A stretch of DNA of 64,000 bases from Tridacna crocea (taxonomy: Eukaryota > Mollusca > Bivalvia > Cardiida > Cardiidae), in assembly GCA_943736015.1 (NCBI GenBank), contig OX031065.1, positions 43,820,992-43,884,991 of the forward strand, given 5' to 3'. Within the stretch, counting starts at the first letter, position 1. Every line of letters starts with the position of its first letter. The position numbers and the translations under genes are program-made. Of this stretch, positions 10,184 through 21,230 are shown in pieces. The notes below the pieces were generated by a model. That model ran no database searches. It was not told the origin of the DNA and worked only from the letters and a program-made list of their open reading frames with translations.

Positions 10184-11543
10184 GAGTGCTATTGTAGCCC
10201 ATGAATTACTTGTAAATTGTTGACATCGTCTAAAGAGGAGAACAGAAGAGGTTAACCCAAGCCTGATACAATTTACTTCGTTAGGCTGGCTCTATATCAA
10301 AAAGTAAGTTGGGGTATCTCTTTACCAAATGGCAAAATTCTGGACTGAAACAAATGGAAAAAAATTAATTTTTTGTGGACATCAAAATAACCCTAGCACA
10401 AATGATGATTTTTGTCTTTGATAGGGTCACTTTGATAGGGTGGTGGGACCTTTGGGTTTACAAGTGACCATTGTGGCCATAAGCAAGTAGTGGTTCCAAC
10501 TTTGTATCACATTCAGTGCCAGATTTATTTCCTGCTGGACTTAAACAGTACTTGTTTGTATTGACCTTTTTATTATAACCGCCCTTCCATCGTCATATCA
10601 TGGCTAAAATACTGTTGGCATACATAATGCCATCCATTCATATCTTTGGTTATGTTGATAAATTCAAATTTAAGAAATGCTGTCTATGGATATAATTTCT
10701 TCATGATAATTCTATAAACACAAAATCTGCTAGCCAGAACTGCAAACACTAAAGCCTGGTTTAAAACATTTAATGCCCATGTCTAGGACCATGGCCGTCT
10801 CAGCAGGGGATTAATAAAGGGCAATAACTCAAAGAATAATGAGGATAGAGATGTTGCTCTTGTGCACTGAGCTGTTGTCCTCAATGTAATCTTTCCACGC
10901 ACATATGAAATTTAAAGTCAATAGCTTTTATGGGATAACAAAGTTACAACACAACCTTACATATCATGTTCTCTGTTTTAATATTGAGCTTAAGATATAG
11001 GGAGCAGTTCCTCCTTTGGACATATAGGGAACCTTATTTCAAGCTGATTATCATTTTGTTTCACTAAGTCATCAGTAAAAATCAGACAGGAACTACAGTC
11101 CATCTAAATTATTATAAAGATTTGGTATATTTATCAAAAGTGAGGCCATCCTTGGTTTCTCACTAACAGTACAACTGACTACTATAGATTCCTGAATAGA
11201 GATTGTAAATGTGCTGGGGAAGAAAATGATTATGTGACTGGAGTACATAACCTACATGACAAAAGTAAGACAATGCCTCCCTGGGGAACAACAAATACGA
11301 CACAAATTTACCATGTCAAAATGAACATTAACTTTTATTATTGAACATGGCAGGAAACTCATAATGCATATTATTACTTTCAAAATAATTTTTTGTATCC
11401 AAAAACAATGAAATGCTATGTCCTTCTAGATTCTCAGCAAAAATATTAAGTTAGAATTCACTTCTCAAAATATTTGGCAGTGCCCATTAAGATCAGGCAG
11501 TATCCCCTGCATGCATGGTGAAAATAAATTGTTGCATTTCCTT
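10184..11543. other. No gene seen; scattered repeat remnants
   Basis: 10318-10445 resembles the left half of a minus-strand TP copy (TCTTTACCAAATGGCAAAAT). 10800-10990 resembles the GGGCAATAACTCAAA units of the array at 38558. The rest shows no long frame, splice-bounded exon or hairpin that I can support. Confidence 0.4.
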
Positions 11544-11546
11544 TAA

Positions 11547-11733
11547 CTCTTTACCACATAACATAAACTGTAGAGTCATTTCCTCACTGATCAGTATTTG
11601 CAGGGAACAATTAATGTAAATGTTGCTTTGATAGGATATAAATCATTGTGGGGAAAAGGAGAAAATACTCCTTTTCACACTATCAGCTCTTATTTTTCAG
11701 AGTTATGTCTCGAGACTGTGTGGTGAAAGGAGT
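11547..11733 (-). repeat. TP-A element, palindrome partly deleted
   Basis: It follows TTAA at 11543-11546 and starts CTCTTTACCACATAAC. The core reads GGAAAAGGAGAAAATACTCC, so the middle of the palindrome has been lost while both outer parts remain. Confidence 0.65.
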
Positions 11734-11947
11734 TTGAATGTTAAAATTTTAACTGTATTTGGTTATATTTTGTGATCGTATATTGCATTTCAATCCTTAG
11801 AGGAGTTTTCTGTATGTGGATCGAAGGAAAACAATTTCCGATTTGGCTCATGTAAATTGTATAGTTAAATTGCTTTTCAAATTTGAAATCAGTATGCAAC
11901 TTAGATCTAAATTGTCCCATAACTTAGATCTAAATTGTCCCACATTC

Positions 11948-12148
11948 ACCCTTTAGCAAACAATCCCTGGTTTTTTCTACCCTGACATAGATGCCTTTTT
12001 GAAAACATGGAGGAAAAGGAGAAACGGTGATAACCAGTAATGTTTTCTACCCCGCTGGAAACTAATTTCAATTTTTGAGTTGTGTTAATTATGTTGTCTG
12101 CAAGTGCTTTCAATTTGGACCAGTCTAAAATTTTGTCATTTGATAAAG
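11948..12148 (+). repeat. TP-A element, palindrome mostly deleted
   Basis: CCCTTTAGCAAACAATCCC opens it and GTCATTTGATAAAGG closes it. The core is reduced to GGAGAAACGGTGATAACCAG, after which sequence jumps to AATGTTTTCTACC, so most of the right arm is gone. A further right-end scrap lies at 12185-12260. Confidence 0.6.
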
Positions 12149-12369
12149 GTAAAGAGATATTCTACAAAAATCTCCAGATGACATGGTTAACAGTCCATTG
12201 TCTGCAAAAACTTTCACTACAGACAAGACTGACATTTTGTTTTATGGTAAATGTTTTAATTACAGAGGGTGGGTTAAGAAGTCTCAGTAATGAGACGCTA
12301 CGGTGATATTTTTCATATTTGGACATTTACTATTCACCTTTAATTGTCTCGAGTCCATGGTATATTATC

Positions 12370-12616
12370 TGGTAGCGAAGAAAGATTTCAGTGGATGTAA
12401 GCCACTTACAAGAAAAGTCAACGTTTCTAGTTCTAACGATAAGGAGGTCTTCACATTTAGAACCTTTTTTTTTTTAAATTTATGACTGTATTTTACATAA
12501 ATGCTGTGCAATATCAAACCAGTACCATTTCACGAATCCGATAACCACATTTTGCCAAAATTCCAGGGGGGTCAAGACCCCAAGTCCCCCCCCCATCCCC
12601 CCCGGATCCACCCATG
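12370..12616 (+). repeat. Interspersed repeat shared with 43555-43718
   Basis: AGTTCTAACGATAAGGAGGT, a T run, a diverged middle, AAAATTCCAGGGGGG and GGATCCACCCATGG recur in the same order at 43555-43718. The C-rich tract near 12585 is part of it. The class is not recognised. Confidence 0.6.
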
Positions 12617-12653
12617 GTCTGTTTCATTGGTTTGATCTATATTGCAGCAAAAG

Positions 12654-13120
12654 ATGAGGTCTGATCAAAAAGTTCTCGGCCCCAAGTGCTTCCGATTACC
12701 AGGGAATAAAAATCTGGTCATTACTTTTCAGTATAATCCCCCTTAGCACTTAGTCCATCTCTGTTCGAGCTTGCTTATCCCTTCCAAATAGAAGTCTTTT
12801 TCTTCAGGTCCCCCAAGTACTCGTTCACTGCCTCTATGACACCTTCATTGCTTCCAAACGCATTCAGTCACAGCAGTCATGGCAACTTGCAACATGTGAG
12901 CAGGCGCATTGTCCTGCAAGAGCAGAACACCTCGAGTCAATTTTGCAAGTTTGACGCACTGTCCTCTCTAAATACTATCATAAAAAGCAATCAAGTGTGA
13001 CCAAATGCTTTTTACTCTCCAAATGACTTTCAATTAGATAGAATGACAGACTGAACAAGATTTTTGTCTAATGAAATGCCTCAAAGCGTATACGGCCGAG
13101 AACATTCTGATCACACCTCG
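12654..13120 (-). mobile_element. mariner-like element, internally deleted and decayed
   Basis: The ends form an inverted repeat: TGAGGTCTGATCAAAAAGTT on the left and, in reverse complement, CGAGGTGTGATCAGAATGTT on the right, both continuing CTCGGCC. On the minus strand a piece translates to GVLLLQDNAPAH, the block around the second catalytic Asp of mariner transposases (established knowledge). Downstream NEYLGDLKKKTSIW fits the C-terminal part. The region between and beyond these is missing, with a stop and a frame change, so it is non-functional. At about 467 bp it is far shorter than a complete mariner (about 1.3 kb). Confidence 0.8.
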
Positions 13121-13637
13121 TACAATTAATTTTTAGTAATGAACATGACCAAGAACAAATTATTAAATCATCTAAAATTTTAAGAGCCTGTAAAAGTTGT
13201 TTATAACATGTAAATCTCGGCAAAAATACTGATGAAATCTGTTAGGTGTAGCAACCTTTTTTTGTGTTTTTGACAACGTAAATTACTTAGTAATAGATGA
13301 AATAAACAGTGTTTCTCAACAGGTATGTTAAAATCTTAGTTTTGTACTTTTTTTTGTGAAACTATGAGAGTTCAAACTTGCACATAAAATCTGTGTCTAG
13401 ATTTCAACTGCTCAGATTCAAACCCGCAAACTCCTTTTCCAGTCTTCTGTTCTACTGGGGCTCTGCCTTATATAATTTACTATGAAACAAGCAAAGAAGT
13501 AACTTGATCAATATTGTTCCTAAGTCATATCTTGTCTAATTATCTCATAAAAGCTCATTATCAAATTATCATTGTTGTAGGGGAAAAAATGAACTTTGCA
13601 TGCAATCATGTCATGTGGAAGGAGTTTTTCTACTACC
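13121..13637. other. No gene or clear repeat seen
   Basis: AT-rich sequence without a frame longer than about 60 codons or recognisable repeat ends. Confidence 0.4.
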
Positions 13638-13708
13638 CTTTAACTCTGTACAGAGCCATAATTTTTGCACTAGTCCAAATTGAAAGCTGTTGCAGACAAT
13701 AAATTAAC
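13638..13708 (-). repeat. TP left-end fragment
   Basis: CCCTTTAACTCTGTACAGAG and CACTAGTCCAAATTGAAAGC match the terminal third of a minus-strand TP copy; nothing of the palindrome remains. Confidence 0.45.
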
Positions 13709-13719
13709 TCTGGATTAAA

Positions 13720-14252
13720 GGTGGCCCTTGATAGGTTTTGGGACGAATTTTTTACAAAAACACAAAAAATTAATCCTTATACTCTCCAGGACTTTTAATT
13801 TCCATTCATAAAACCCCAGTAGTCGAAAACCATCCAACAACAAGAAAAATTAGATATTTACTATGGCTCAGGTCGATACCGACGGGAACCACCGTCTATT
13901 TTTAGATGAGCAACTTGCTCATTTACATACCCGAAATACACAAAGGACACTTCAAACATAGCGTCCGAAGAAGAAATTATGGAAAATAATTACATGTTTG
14001 TTATGTTATGGAATTTAAGTGTCATTACTAAGTCACTTAACATTCCCACAATGCTTCTTTTGACTTTTGGCGTGAAATCGAAAAATACCCTAAGAGGCTA
14101 TGTAGCCTTTTAAGGGAATACCATAAAAAAAAAATTTTCGCAATTTTACAATTCTTAATTATTGATGATTTGTATTGTTTTTTCATATAAGTTTCAGTGA
14201 TATAGATATTTCTTTAATTTGGTGGGATGTGAAAATTCGAAATACCAACCTC
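13720..14252 (-). mobile_element. AAGGTGG-ended DNA element, copy 2 (empty site)
   Basis: This is the reverse-complement partner of 4120-4889: it begins AAAGGTGGCCCTTGATAGG and ends near GGTGGGATGTGAAAATTCG. It lacks the TP insertion: where copy 1 carries TTAA-TP-TTAA, this copy reads ACCCTAAGAGG (14087-14097) without interruption. Confidence 0.7.
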
Positions 14253-14278
14253 TAATCTACGGAACTTGAATCTATTTG

Positions 14279-14623
14279 GGTAGAAAACATGTGGGGGGAA
14301 ATTTGGTTACCAGCACTTTCTCCTTTTCCCACAAAGTTTTTAACTCTTTACCACACAACAAAATTTTAGACTGGTTCAAACTGAAAGCATTTGCAGACGA
14401 CAAAATAAATGCGACTGAAGAATCAAAATTTGATTTGGGAAGGGTAGAAAACATTGTGGAAAAAGGAGAAAATGCTGGTTACCAGCATTTTCTCCTTTTT
14501 CCACAATTTTTTCTAAAGCTTCTTTCTCAGGGGCGTCAAATGTACTAGGGATTGTGTGGTAATGGGTTAAAAGGCTTCTTGCCAAAAGTCCTTAAAACTT
14601 GGGATTGCATGGTAAAATGATAA
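14279..14623 (-). repeat. TP-A element split by another TP-A
   Basis: 14279-14339 carries the palindrome (GGTTACCAGCAC) and 14571-14623 the remaining end (AAGGCTTCTTGCC to GATTGCATGGTAAA). Between them sits a complete TP-A copy. The target TTAA arose within TTTTCAAAAGG of the outer copy. Confidence 0.8.
14344..14566 (-). repeat. TP-A element nested in TP-A
   Basis: A 223-bp copy with TTAA at 14340-14343 and 14567-14570, starting CTCTTTACCACACAAC and ending GTGTGGTAATGGG. The arms carry a matched change: GTGGAAAAAGG on one side and CCTTTTTCCAC on the other, where the consensus is GTGGGAAAAGG and CCTTTTCCCAC. Confidence 0.9.
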
Positions 14624-14724
14624 AATCCATCGTCACAATCAATTTACTAGCTGAGATAATATTAGGCTCAAATTATATAGAAAGACTAGAATGCAGGTGA
14701 TAAATTACAAATGGATTTTGGATT

Positions 14725-14941
14725 CAATCCTTTACAACAATTTTTTCACATCCCTAGAAGAGAACCCTTTTGAAAACATTGTGGGAAAAGTAGAAAATGC
14801 TGGTCACCGGCATTTTCTGCTTTTCCCACACAATGTTTTCTGCCCTATCGAAGACAGGATTCATCTTTTTAGCTATGTTTAACTTGTTGTCAACAATTGT
14901 TTCAATTCATTTACTGTCCAAAATTGGCATTTGGTAATCTT
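14725..14941 (+). repeat. TP-A element, diverged
   Basis: The core is GGGAAAAGTAGAAAATGCTG with the other arm CGGCATTTTCTGCTTTTCCC around TCACC, so some arm changes are unpaired. The ends are decayed (AATCCTTTACAACAAT and GGCATTTGGTAATC) and no clean TTAA remains. Confidence 0.65.
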
Positions 14942-14989
14942 TAGCAAAATTGGCATTTGGTAATCTTTAGACTGTAAGTAAATGAAATT

Positions 14990-15115
14990 GGTATTTTGCA
15001 GTCGATAGTAGAGACGCTACAAAGTGAAATGGGTATTTTGCAGTCAATAGTAGAGACGCTACAAAGTGAAATGGGTATTTTGCAGTCGATAGTAGAGATG
15101 ATACAAAATCTCACA
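14990..15115 (+). repeat. 42-bp minisatellite, three units
   Basis: GGTATTTTGCAGTCGATAGT recurs at 14990, 15032 and 15074, giving an exact 42-bp period. Upstream, CAAAATTGGCATTTGG is duplicated at about 14920 and 14946. It lies between a TP copy and a hAT-like MITE. Confidence 0.8.
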
Positions 15116-15130
15116 AGAAAGTCAGACAGC

Positions 15131-15534
15131 CATCTTCGCAAGCCAAGGCTGACGATTCACTACGCTACTCTACCCTTGGCGGATTGAGCTTGATTTTTAT
15201 ATTCACCCGATATGCTTTTTCATTGGATGCAGCCAGCTGTAGCTACAACGAATGAAATCGCTCTTAGCATTTCTTCTTTGATAAAAATAGAACAAGGTTG
15301 CTACCTTTCGAATAGAAGGTAAAGATGGAAACCCATGTGGATGTCTGCTTATCACTTCATGTGTATTCGTAAGCGGTTTGTAAAACAAATATTTCATTTG
15401 CTTTTAGAAATATGATATAAAGGGGGGGTAATAACCAACATCCAATAGAGGGCGCATCACAGGAATCTCGAAATCGGGCTCAATTGGCCAGGGTAAGATC
15501 CATGTAGTGATCATGAACTTGGCTCGCAAAGATG
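15131..15534 (-). mobile_element. hAT-like MITE, copy 2
   Basis: CATCTTCGCAAGCCAAGGC opens it and TTGGCTCGCAAAGATG closes it. The flanks are TCAGACAG (15122-15129, followed by one extra C) and TCTGACAG (15535-15542): an 8-bp duplication with one mismatch. Orientation matches copy 1. Confidence 0.78.
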
Positions 15535-15816
15535 TCTGACAGCCTACATTCAAAATCAGCCACTGACAAATAAAATGAGCCACAACCTGTGAAAAGGTGG
15601 GGGGGGGGCTTTATGTATCTGCAAAATGCATCAATCCAGGCCAGCCTGCACAACTCTCCCTGGCTGACAGTTTAGCTGAAACTTTTGCTTTGGGTCAATA
15701 TTTTGCACGTCAATAGACCATTGTATTTCATCATTCATTTGGTTATTTTAAAAAGAAAGTATTTTAGAGAACCATAATAATGTGATGAATGCTTGGTGTC
15801 TTGCATGGGGATGCAT
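15535..15816. other. No gene seen; diffuse repeat remnant
   Basis: A G run at 15600 and CTGCAAAATGCATCAATCC resemble remnants elsewhere in the window (near 21590 and 35170). No coding potential is seen. Confidence 0.35.
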
Positions 15817-15820
15817 TTAA

Positions 15821-16037
15821 CTCTTTACCACACAACTCCAACTTTTAATGACCCTGAAAAAGAAGCCTTTTGAAAACATTGTGGAAAAAGAAGAAAATGC
15901 TAGTAACCAACATTTTCTCCTTTTTTCACAATGTTTTCTACCCTTCACAAAACAATTTCAAGTTTTCAGTTACTTTTATTTTTTCCGCTGCAAATGCTTT
16001 CAATTTGGACCAGTCTAAAATGTCGTTTGGTAATGAG
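15821..16037 (+). repeat. TP-A element
   Basis: TTAA precedes it at 15817-15820 and TTTA follows. Starts CTCTTTACCACACAACTCC and ends GTCGTTTGGTAATGAG. The left arm (GTGGAAAAAGAAG) and right arm (CTCCTTTTTTCAC) have both changed but not in matching positions. Confidence 0.82.
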
Positions 16038-16223
16038 TTTATCCTTTTTTTCCAAAGCATGGCTCAAATGGAAATAAGAAAAACATCTAGGAAATTTCAA
16101 TGAATTTGTTTCAGGAGGTTGGAAATTTCAGTATATATACAGACAGATCAATGGAAGGAAGGCTGGATAAACAAGAATAAAACTATATCCGATGCCTTAA
16201 TGTGCAAAATAATATATTATTAA

Positions 16224-16426
16224 CCCTTTACCACACGGCACGACTTTAGACCTATCCATTTTTAAGCATTTGCAAATGACAATTTCATAGTGGCTCAAAT
16301 GATGCCATTTTCCTTTGATAGGGTTGATTGTCATGTGCTGGTAATCAGCATTTTCTCTCTTTCCAACAGTGCTTTCAAAAGGCTTCTTCCTTAGGGTCAT
16401 TAAAAGTCGGGATTATGTGGTAATGG
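16224..16426 (-). repeat. TP-A element, left arm eroded
   Basis: TTAA lies at 16220-16223 and 16427-16430. Both termini are clear (CCCTTTACCACACGGC and GATTATGTGGTAATGG). The palindrome retains only ATGTGCTGGTAATCAGCATT in its centre. Confidence 0.75.
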
Positions 16427-16430
16427 TTAA

Positions 16431-16555
16431 AAGAAATTCAACACTTTTTCAGCAACTTTTTCAACACCCCATCGTTGGAGATACATTTGAATTGTTGCCT
16501 TCAAATGCATTCAGTTTGGTCCAGTCCAAAATTTCATCATGTGGTAAAGGGTTAA
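16431..16555 (+). repeat. TP right-half fragment
   Basis: CAGTTTGGTCCAGTCCAAAA to CATGTGGTAAAGGG and TTAA form the right end of a copy that shares its left TTAA with the preceding element. Confidence 0.55.
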
Positions 16556-17057
16556 CATATTCTTCACTCATGGTGATTCTGTGACCCTATTTTAACAATG
16601 ATGGACAGTAGTCTTGCTTTCTAAATTTTTTGATGTAACTGTCTTTTATGAGGTAGAGGATCTTAAAAAATATATGAATGAGACAAAAATCTCATCATGT
16701 CCATTTTCAAAGAAATTCACTTCCATTATATTCTACAATTTACCAACAAAATTATTATGTTTCTGTTATTCTATAGCTAAGTTTAATGTGCCTCAATTAA
16801 ATTCTGCTTTTCTAACAAGCTAGTTTTGATTACAATAATGAATTACAAAACTGAATTTCCATTACCTTCTTAAATAACAGACTTTAAACTTGTTTGTAAA
16901 CATCAGAGCAAATGCAGGTTTCACCTTGGCTATGACTCAATGATGGATTTTGTCAAAGAAAATACAATGAACAGAAGAGAAATAGAAGATTAACTGAAAT
17001 ATCTCCTCTTCCACAATGCTTGTAGAATCCTTCTGGGTCCAGGCCTTTTTTTTTTAA
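16556..17057. other. No gene seen
   Basis: AT-rich sequence with a chance open frame of about 69 codons (16614-16823) that lacks recognisable domains. No repeat ends found. Confidence 0.35.
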
Positions 17058-17230
17058 ACTCTTTACCAAGCAACAGTAATTGCAGACTCATCCAAACTGA
17101 AACCAAATAATTTTGCAGTTAACAAAATATAAGTGACTCAACATTTAAAAGAGTGGGAAATATTCTGGTTGGAACAAGGAGCAAATCCTAGTTACTAACA
17201 TTTGCTCCTTTTCCCTTCAAGTCTTCATTA
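17058..17230 (-). repeat. Degraded TP element
   Basis: CTCTTTACCAAGCAACAG opens it. A diverged palindrome is formed by GGAGCAAATCCTAGTTACTA and ACATTTGCTCCTTTTCCC. The far end is lost. Confidence 0.55.
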
Positions 17231-17334
17231 GTCAAATTTCAGTAGTTGTGATTATTACAAGGAATAGTATTTTACACCACTTTCAACATTATTTCATTCA
17301 TATCATGGCGACAGCTCACTTAAACATGTCTTTC

Positions 17335-17715
17335 TATCAACCTGTGAAATTTCATGTTTTGACCTCATGAAATTTTCAAGGTATGGTCTGACAAAATTCA
17401 GGCAAGAAAAAATGAAGGGTAATAACTCTTAATAATGCCATGAAGAGTTATGGTTCTTGTGCACTGCACTTTATCTCAATGCGATCCATGCACTTCTAAA
17501 GTATCTTGTTCATACCTTGAACAGTTTTTGAGTTATGCAGGGGACAAAATTTTGGTATGAAAAAATAACAAAGAGCAATAACTCCTAAATCATGCAAACA
17601 AGAGCTATGGTTCTTGTGCACTGCACTTCTTCTTGATAGATCTATCAACCTGTGAAGTTTCATGTTTATTTCTGATGTAGTTTTTAAGTTATACTCTGGA
17701 CATAATTTACATATG
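17335..17715 (+). repeat. GGGTAATAACTC tandem element, left part
   Basis: Two units with AATAACTCTTAA, GTTCTTGTGCACTGCACTT and CAACCTGTGAAATTTCATG are present. The element continues after the inserted array, at 19981-20180. It belongs to the same broad type as 38558-39808. Confidence 0.6.
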
Positions 17716-19980
17716 AATAAGAGGACCATGATCGTCCTACAACGCTCACCTGAGAATATTTGTAACTTATATGGTTTATCAAGGGCAGGCTATTAATTCT
17801 TTTCAAATAAGGCATACCCTGGGGTTTGACACAAAAAGATGTTTACAGATTTTCTTCTTTGTCTTTGGCCAGTGGAGCTAAAAACTGCTGCTTATCATCA
17901 ATTTTTCTCTTCACAGTGTCTTGTTCCCTTTTTGACTTGTAGTTTAACCCATTACCAGACGACAAAATTTTAGACCGTTCCAAATTGAAACAAATTGCAG
18001 ACCACATTTTAAAATATATCTAAAATGAAAAATAAGTGATCTATATGGTAGAAAAGATTGCGAGAAAGGAGAAATTGCTTGTTACAAACAATTTCTCCTT
18101 TTTAGATGGAATTGATTTTAAAAGATTTCCTCCTATGATTCTATGTGAAATAGTGTGCACCAGGGCACAGAGCCCAAATATGACCCCAAGGGGATAATTT
18201 TAATTATTGTTATAAAGGGTCACTAGATGATGCTATAAGCAAAATTTGAATGCCCTACTGGATGCTGCTTATATGTCACAAGTAGATTTTTAAAAGATTT
18301 CCTTCTTTGTTTCTATGTAAAATAGGGTGTGCCCAGGCAAAGCCCAAATATGACCCAAGGGGAATAATTTTAACAATTTTGGTAAGGGATCACCAAATGA
18401 TGCTTCAAACAAAATATGAAGGCTCTCGGCATTATGGTTTGTCACAAGATTTTTAAAGATTTCAAAATAGGGTGCACCTGAACAGAGCCCAAATATGACC
18501 GCAGAGGAATAATTTTAATAATTCTGGTAGAGGATAATCAGTTAATGCTACATACTAAATAGGAATGTTCTAGCCATTATGACTTGTCAGAAGAAAATTT
18601 TTTAAAGATTTCCTTCTTTGTTTCTATGTATAATAGGGTGCGCCCGTGCAAAGCTCAAATATGACCCCAGGGGAATAATTTTTAACAATTTTGGTAGAGG
18701 ATCAACAGATAATGCTACATACCAAATATGAATGCTCTAGCCATTATGGTTTATCACAAGAAGTTTTTAAAGATTTTAAAATAGGATGTGCACGGGCAGA
18801 GCCAAAATATGACCGCAGAGGAATAATTTTAACAACTTTGGTAGTGGATCAACAGATAATGCTACATACCAAATATGAATGCTCTAACTATTATGGTTTG
18901 TCATCAGAAGATTTTTTAAAAATTTCTTTCTTTCAATGTATAATAGGATGCACCTGGGCAAAGCCCAAATATGACCACAGGGGAATAATTTTAACAACTT
19001 TGGTAAGGGGTCAACCAATGATGCTTCAAACGAAACAAAATATGAATGCTCTCGCCGTTATGGTTTGTCACAAGAAGTTTTTAAAGATTTTAAAATAGGG
19101 TGCGCCCGGACAGAGCCCAAATATGACAGCAGAGGGATAATCTTAACAATTTTGGTAGAGGATCATCAGATAATGCTACATACCAAATATGAATGTTCTA
19201 GCCATTATGATTTGTCAGAAGAAGACTTTTTAAAAATTTCCTTCTTTGCTTCTATGTAAAATAGGGTGTGCCCAGGCAAAGCCCAAATATGACCCTAGGG
19301 GAATACTTTAACAATTTTGGTAAGGGGTCACCCAATGATGCCTCAAAGAAAATATGAATGCCCTCCGCCTTATGGTTTGTCACAAGAAGATTTTTAAAGA
19401 TTTTAAACTACGGTGCGCCCGGGGCAGAGCTTAAATATGACCGCAGAAGGATCATTTTAACAATTTTGGTAGAAGTTCATCAGTTAATGCTATATACTAA
19501 ATAGGAATGTTCTAGCCATTCATATGGTTTGTCATCAGAAGAAGTTTTAAAGATTTCCTTCTTTGTTTCTATGTAAAATTGGGTGCGCCTGGGCAAAGCC
19601 CACATATGACCCCAGGGGAATAATTTTAACGATTTTGGTAAAGGGTCATCCAATGATGCTTCATACAAAATATGAATGCTCCCTGCCTTATGGTTTGTCA
19701 CAAGAAGATTTTTAAAAATTTTTTCCATTTCAGCCATTTTGTTGCCATGGCTACCAGAGTTTTCGATGGAATTAAATTCTTTTAACAATTTTTGTAGAGC
19801 TTCACCCAAGGACAATTCCTGCCAAGTTTTATCAAGATTGGCCATTTGGTTTTGGAGGAGAAGATTTTTTTAAAGAAATTGTTAACGGATGGACGGACAG
19901 ATGGATGAACAAACTGACAGACGGACGATGACCAATCACAATAGCTCCCCCTGAGCACATTGTGCTCAGGTGAGCTAAAA
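17716..19980 (+). mobile_element. Rolling-circle-like tandem-repeat element
   Basis: The 5' end AATAAGAGGACCATGATCGT and GCTCACCTGAG, and the 3' end CTCCCCCTGAGCACATTG with TGCTCAGGTGAGCT, bracket units that repeat GGTGCGCCCGGGCAGAGCC-like and AAATATGACCCCAGGGGAAT. Two alternating unit types seem present (one with GGTAAGGGGTCA, one with GGTAGAGGATCA). A TP copy is nested near its 5' end. Translated units look protein-like by chance only. Confidence 0.7.
17948..18100 (-). repeat. TP element with B-type core, nested in array
   Basis: TTAA at 17944-17947 precedes CCCATTACCAGACGAC. The core GGAGAAATTGCTTGTTACAA is B-like. The element breaks off just after the palindrome, where array sequence resumes. 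Confidence 0.65.
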
Positions 19981-20180
19981 ATAACAGGGCAATAACTCTT
20001 AAGTTATTCTATCAAAAGTTATGGTTCTTGTGCACTGCACTTCTCCTTGATGAGATCTATCCACCTGTGTAAAGATAAATGTTTACATCTTTTTTAGTTT
20101 TTATTTATCCCCTGGACAAAGAAATTAGACGAAAGGATGGACAGACATCTTTTCACCTGGGAATAACAAGAGCACAAAAT
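19981..20180 (+). repeat. GGGCAATAACTC tandem element, right part
   Basis: It resumes the element interrupted at 17715, with CAGGGCAATAACTCTTAA and GTTCTTGTGCACTGCACTT, and ends in a GGATGGACAGACATC stretch. Confidence 0.55.
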
Positions 20181-20305
20181 GGTTACCATGAGAATTTTGT
20201 CCATCCATGGTGGTTGAACAATAAGAAAAATCTTTCTGAAATATTTACCTCAATTTGTACTTCTATTGTTGGTGCATATAATCCTTAGACCAATCTAAGC
20301 TGTAA

Positions 20306-20461
20306 ACCCATTACCACACAATCTAACCAGCATTTTCTCCTTTTCCCACAGTGTTCTCTACCCTTCCCTGACCAAATTTCAATTTTTCAGTCACCTTTAT
20401 TTTGTCGTCTGCAAAAGCTTTCAATTTGAACCAGTCTAAAATTTTGTCATTTGGTAAAGGG
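20306..20461 (+). repeat. TP-A deletion derivative lacking the left arm
   Basis: After CCCATTACCACACAATC the sequence jumps straight to TAACCAGCATTTTCTCC, so about 65 bp including the whole left palindrome arm are gone. The right arm and right end (GTCATTTGGTAAAGGG) are intact, with no palindrome left. Confidence 0.85.
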
Positions 20462-20682
20462 TGAATGAGTACAGTGCAGATTAAGATCAGACTGTACAGA
20501 ACAGTCTGAATTTTTGTCTTAGATTTACACCATCTGCTACATTGTTACATATTCTAGGTAAAAACCTTGAAAAGACAATATTTTGGATGTGCTTTTATTT
20601 AATTGAAAAAACTCTTTTCAATAATTAAAATCTGCCCTCTTGGGAGTGACAGATCATCCAGAGGCTAAAGGCCATCTGATTG

Positions 20683-21222
20683 CATCTTCGCGAGCCAAGG
20701 ATATGATCACTACGTGGTTCTTACCTTGGCAGATCGAGCCCAATTTCAAGATTCCCCCGACACGCCCCCTACTGGATGCTGCTTATTATCTCCCTTTACA
20801 TCATATTTCTTATAGCCAATGAAATGTCATTTTACAAACCGCTTACGAATACAATTATTCAACATGAAGCAATAACCACAAACATACTATCATATGGTCA
20901 GGTGCTGGGATGTAGCCTAAAACATCTGATAACTGATTGGTCACATTGAAACTTTATGTAAATATTGTTGTCTATGTTTTCTGCGGTTATAAATCATTAC
21001 AGATCCTGCACACATCCACAGAGGTATTCATGTTTCCTTTTTATTTTTATCGCGACCCTGTTCTTTTTTTATCAAAGGGGAAATGCTACGAGCGATTTCA
21101 TTTGATGCATTTAGAGCTAGCTGTAACCAATGAAAATGCGTATCGGGCGATTGTCAAAATCAAGCTTAATCCGCCAAGGGTAGAGTGGCGTAGTGGATCG
21201 TAGCCCTTGGCTTGCGAAGATG
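20683..21222 (+). mobile_element. hAT-like MITE, copy 3 (longest)
   Basis: CATCTTCGCGAGCCAAGG and CCTTGGCTTGCGAAGATG are the ends. A perfect 8-bp duplication TCTGATTG lies at 20675-20682 and 21223-21230. At 540 bp it is about 130-160 bp longer than its relatives; the extra sequence lies around 20875-21030 and may be a secondary insertion. Confidence 0.88.
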
Positions 21223-21230
21223 TCTGATTG

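Noticed and set aside
12585-12602. C-rich tract as telomeric or G-quadruplex feature
   Set aside because: It belongs to a dispersed repeat also found at 43685 and lacks a regular G-run pattern.
18691-19259. Protein-like frames of 135 and 64 codons with repeated RGIILTTLV
   Set aside because: They are translations of tandem units in the rolling-circle-like array at 17716-19980.
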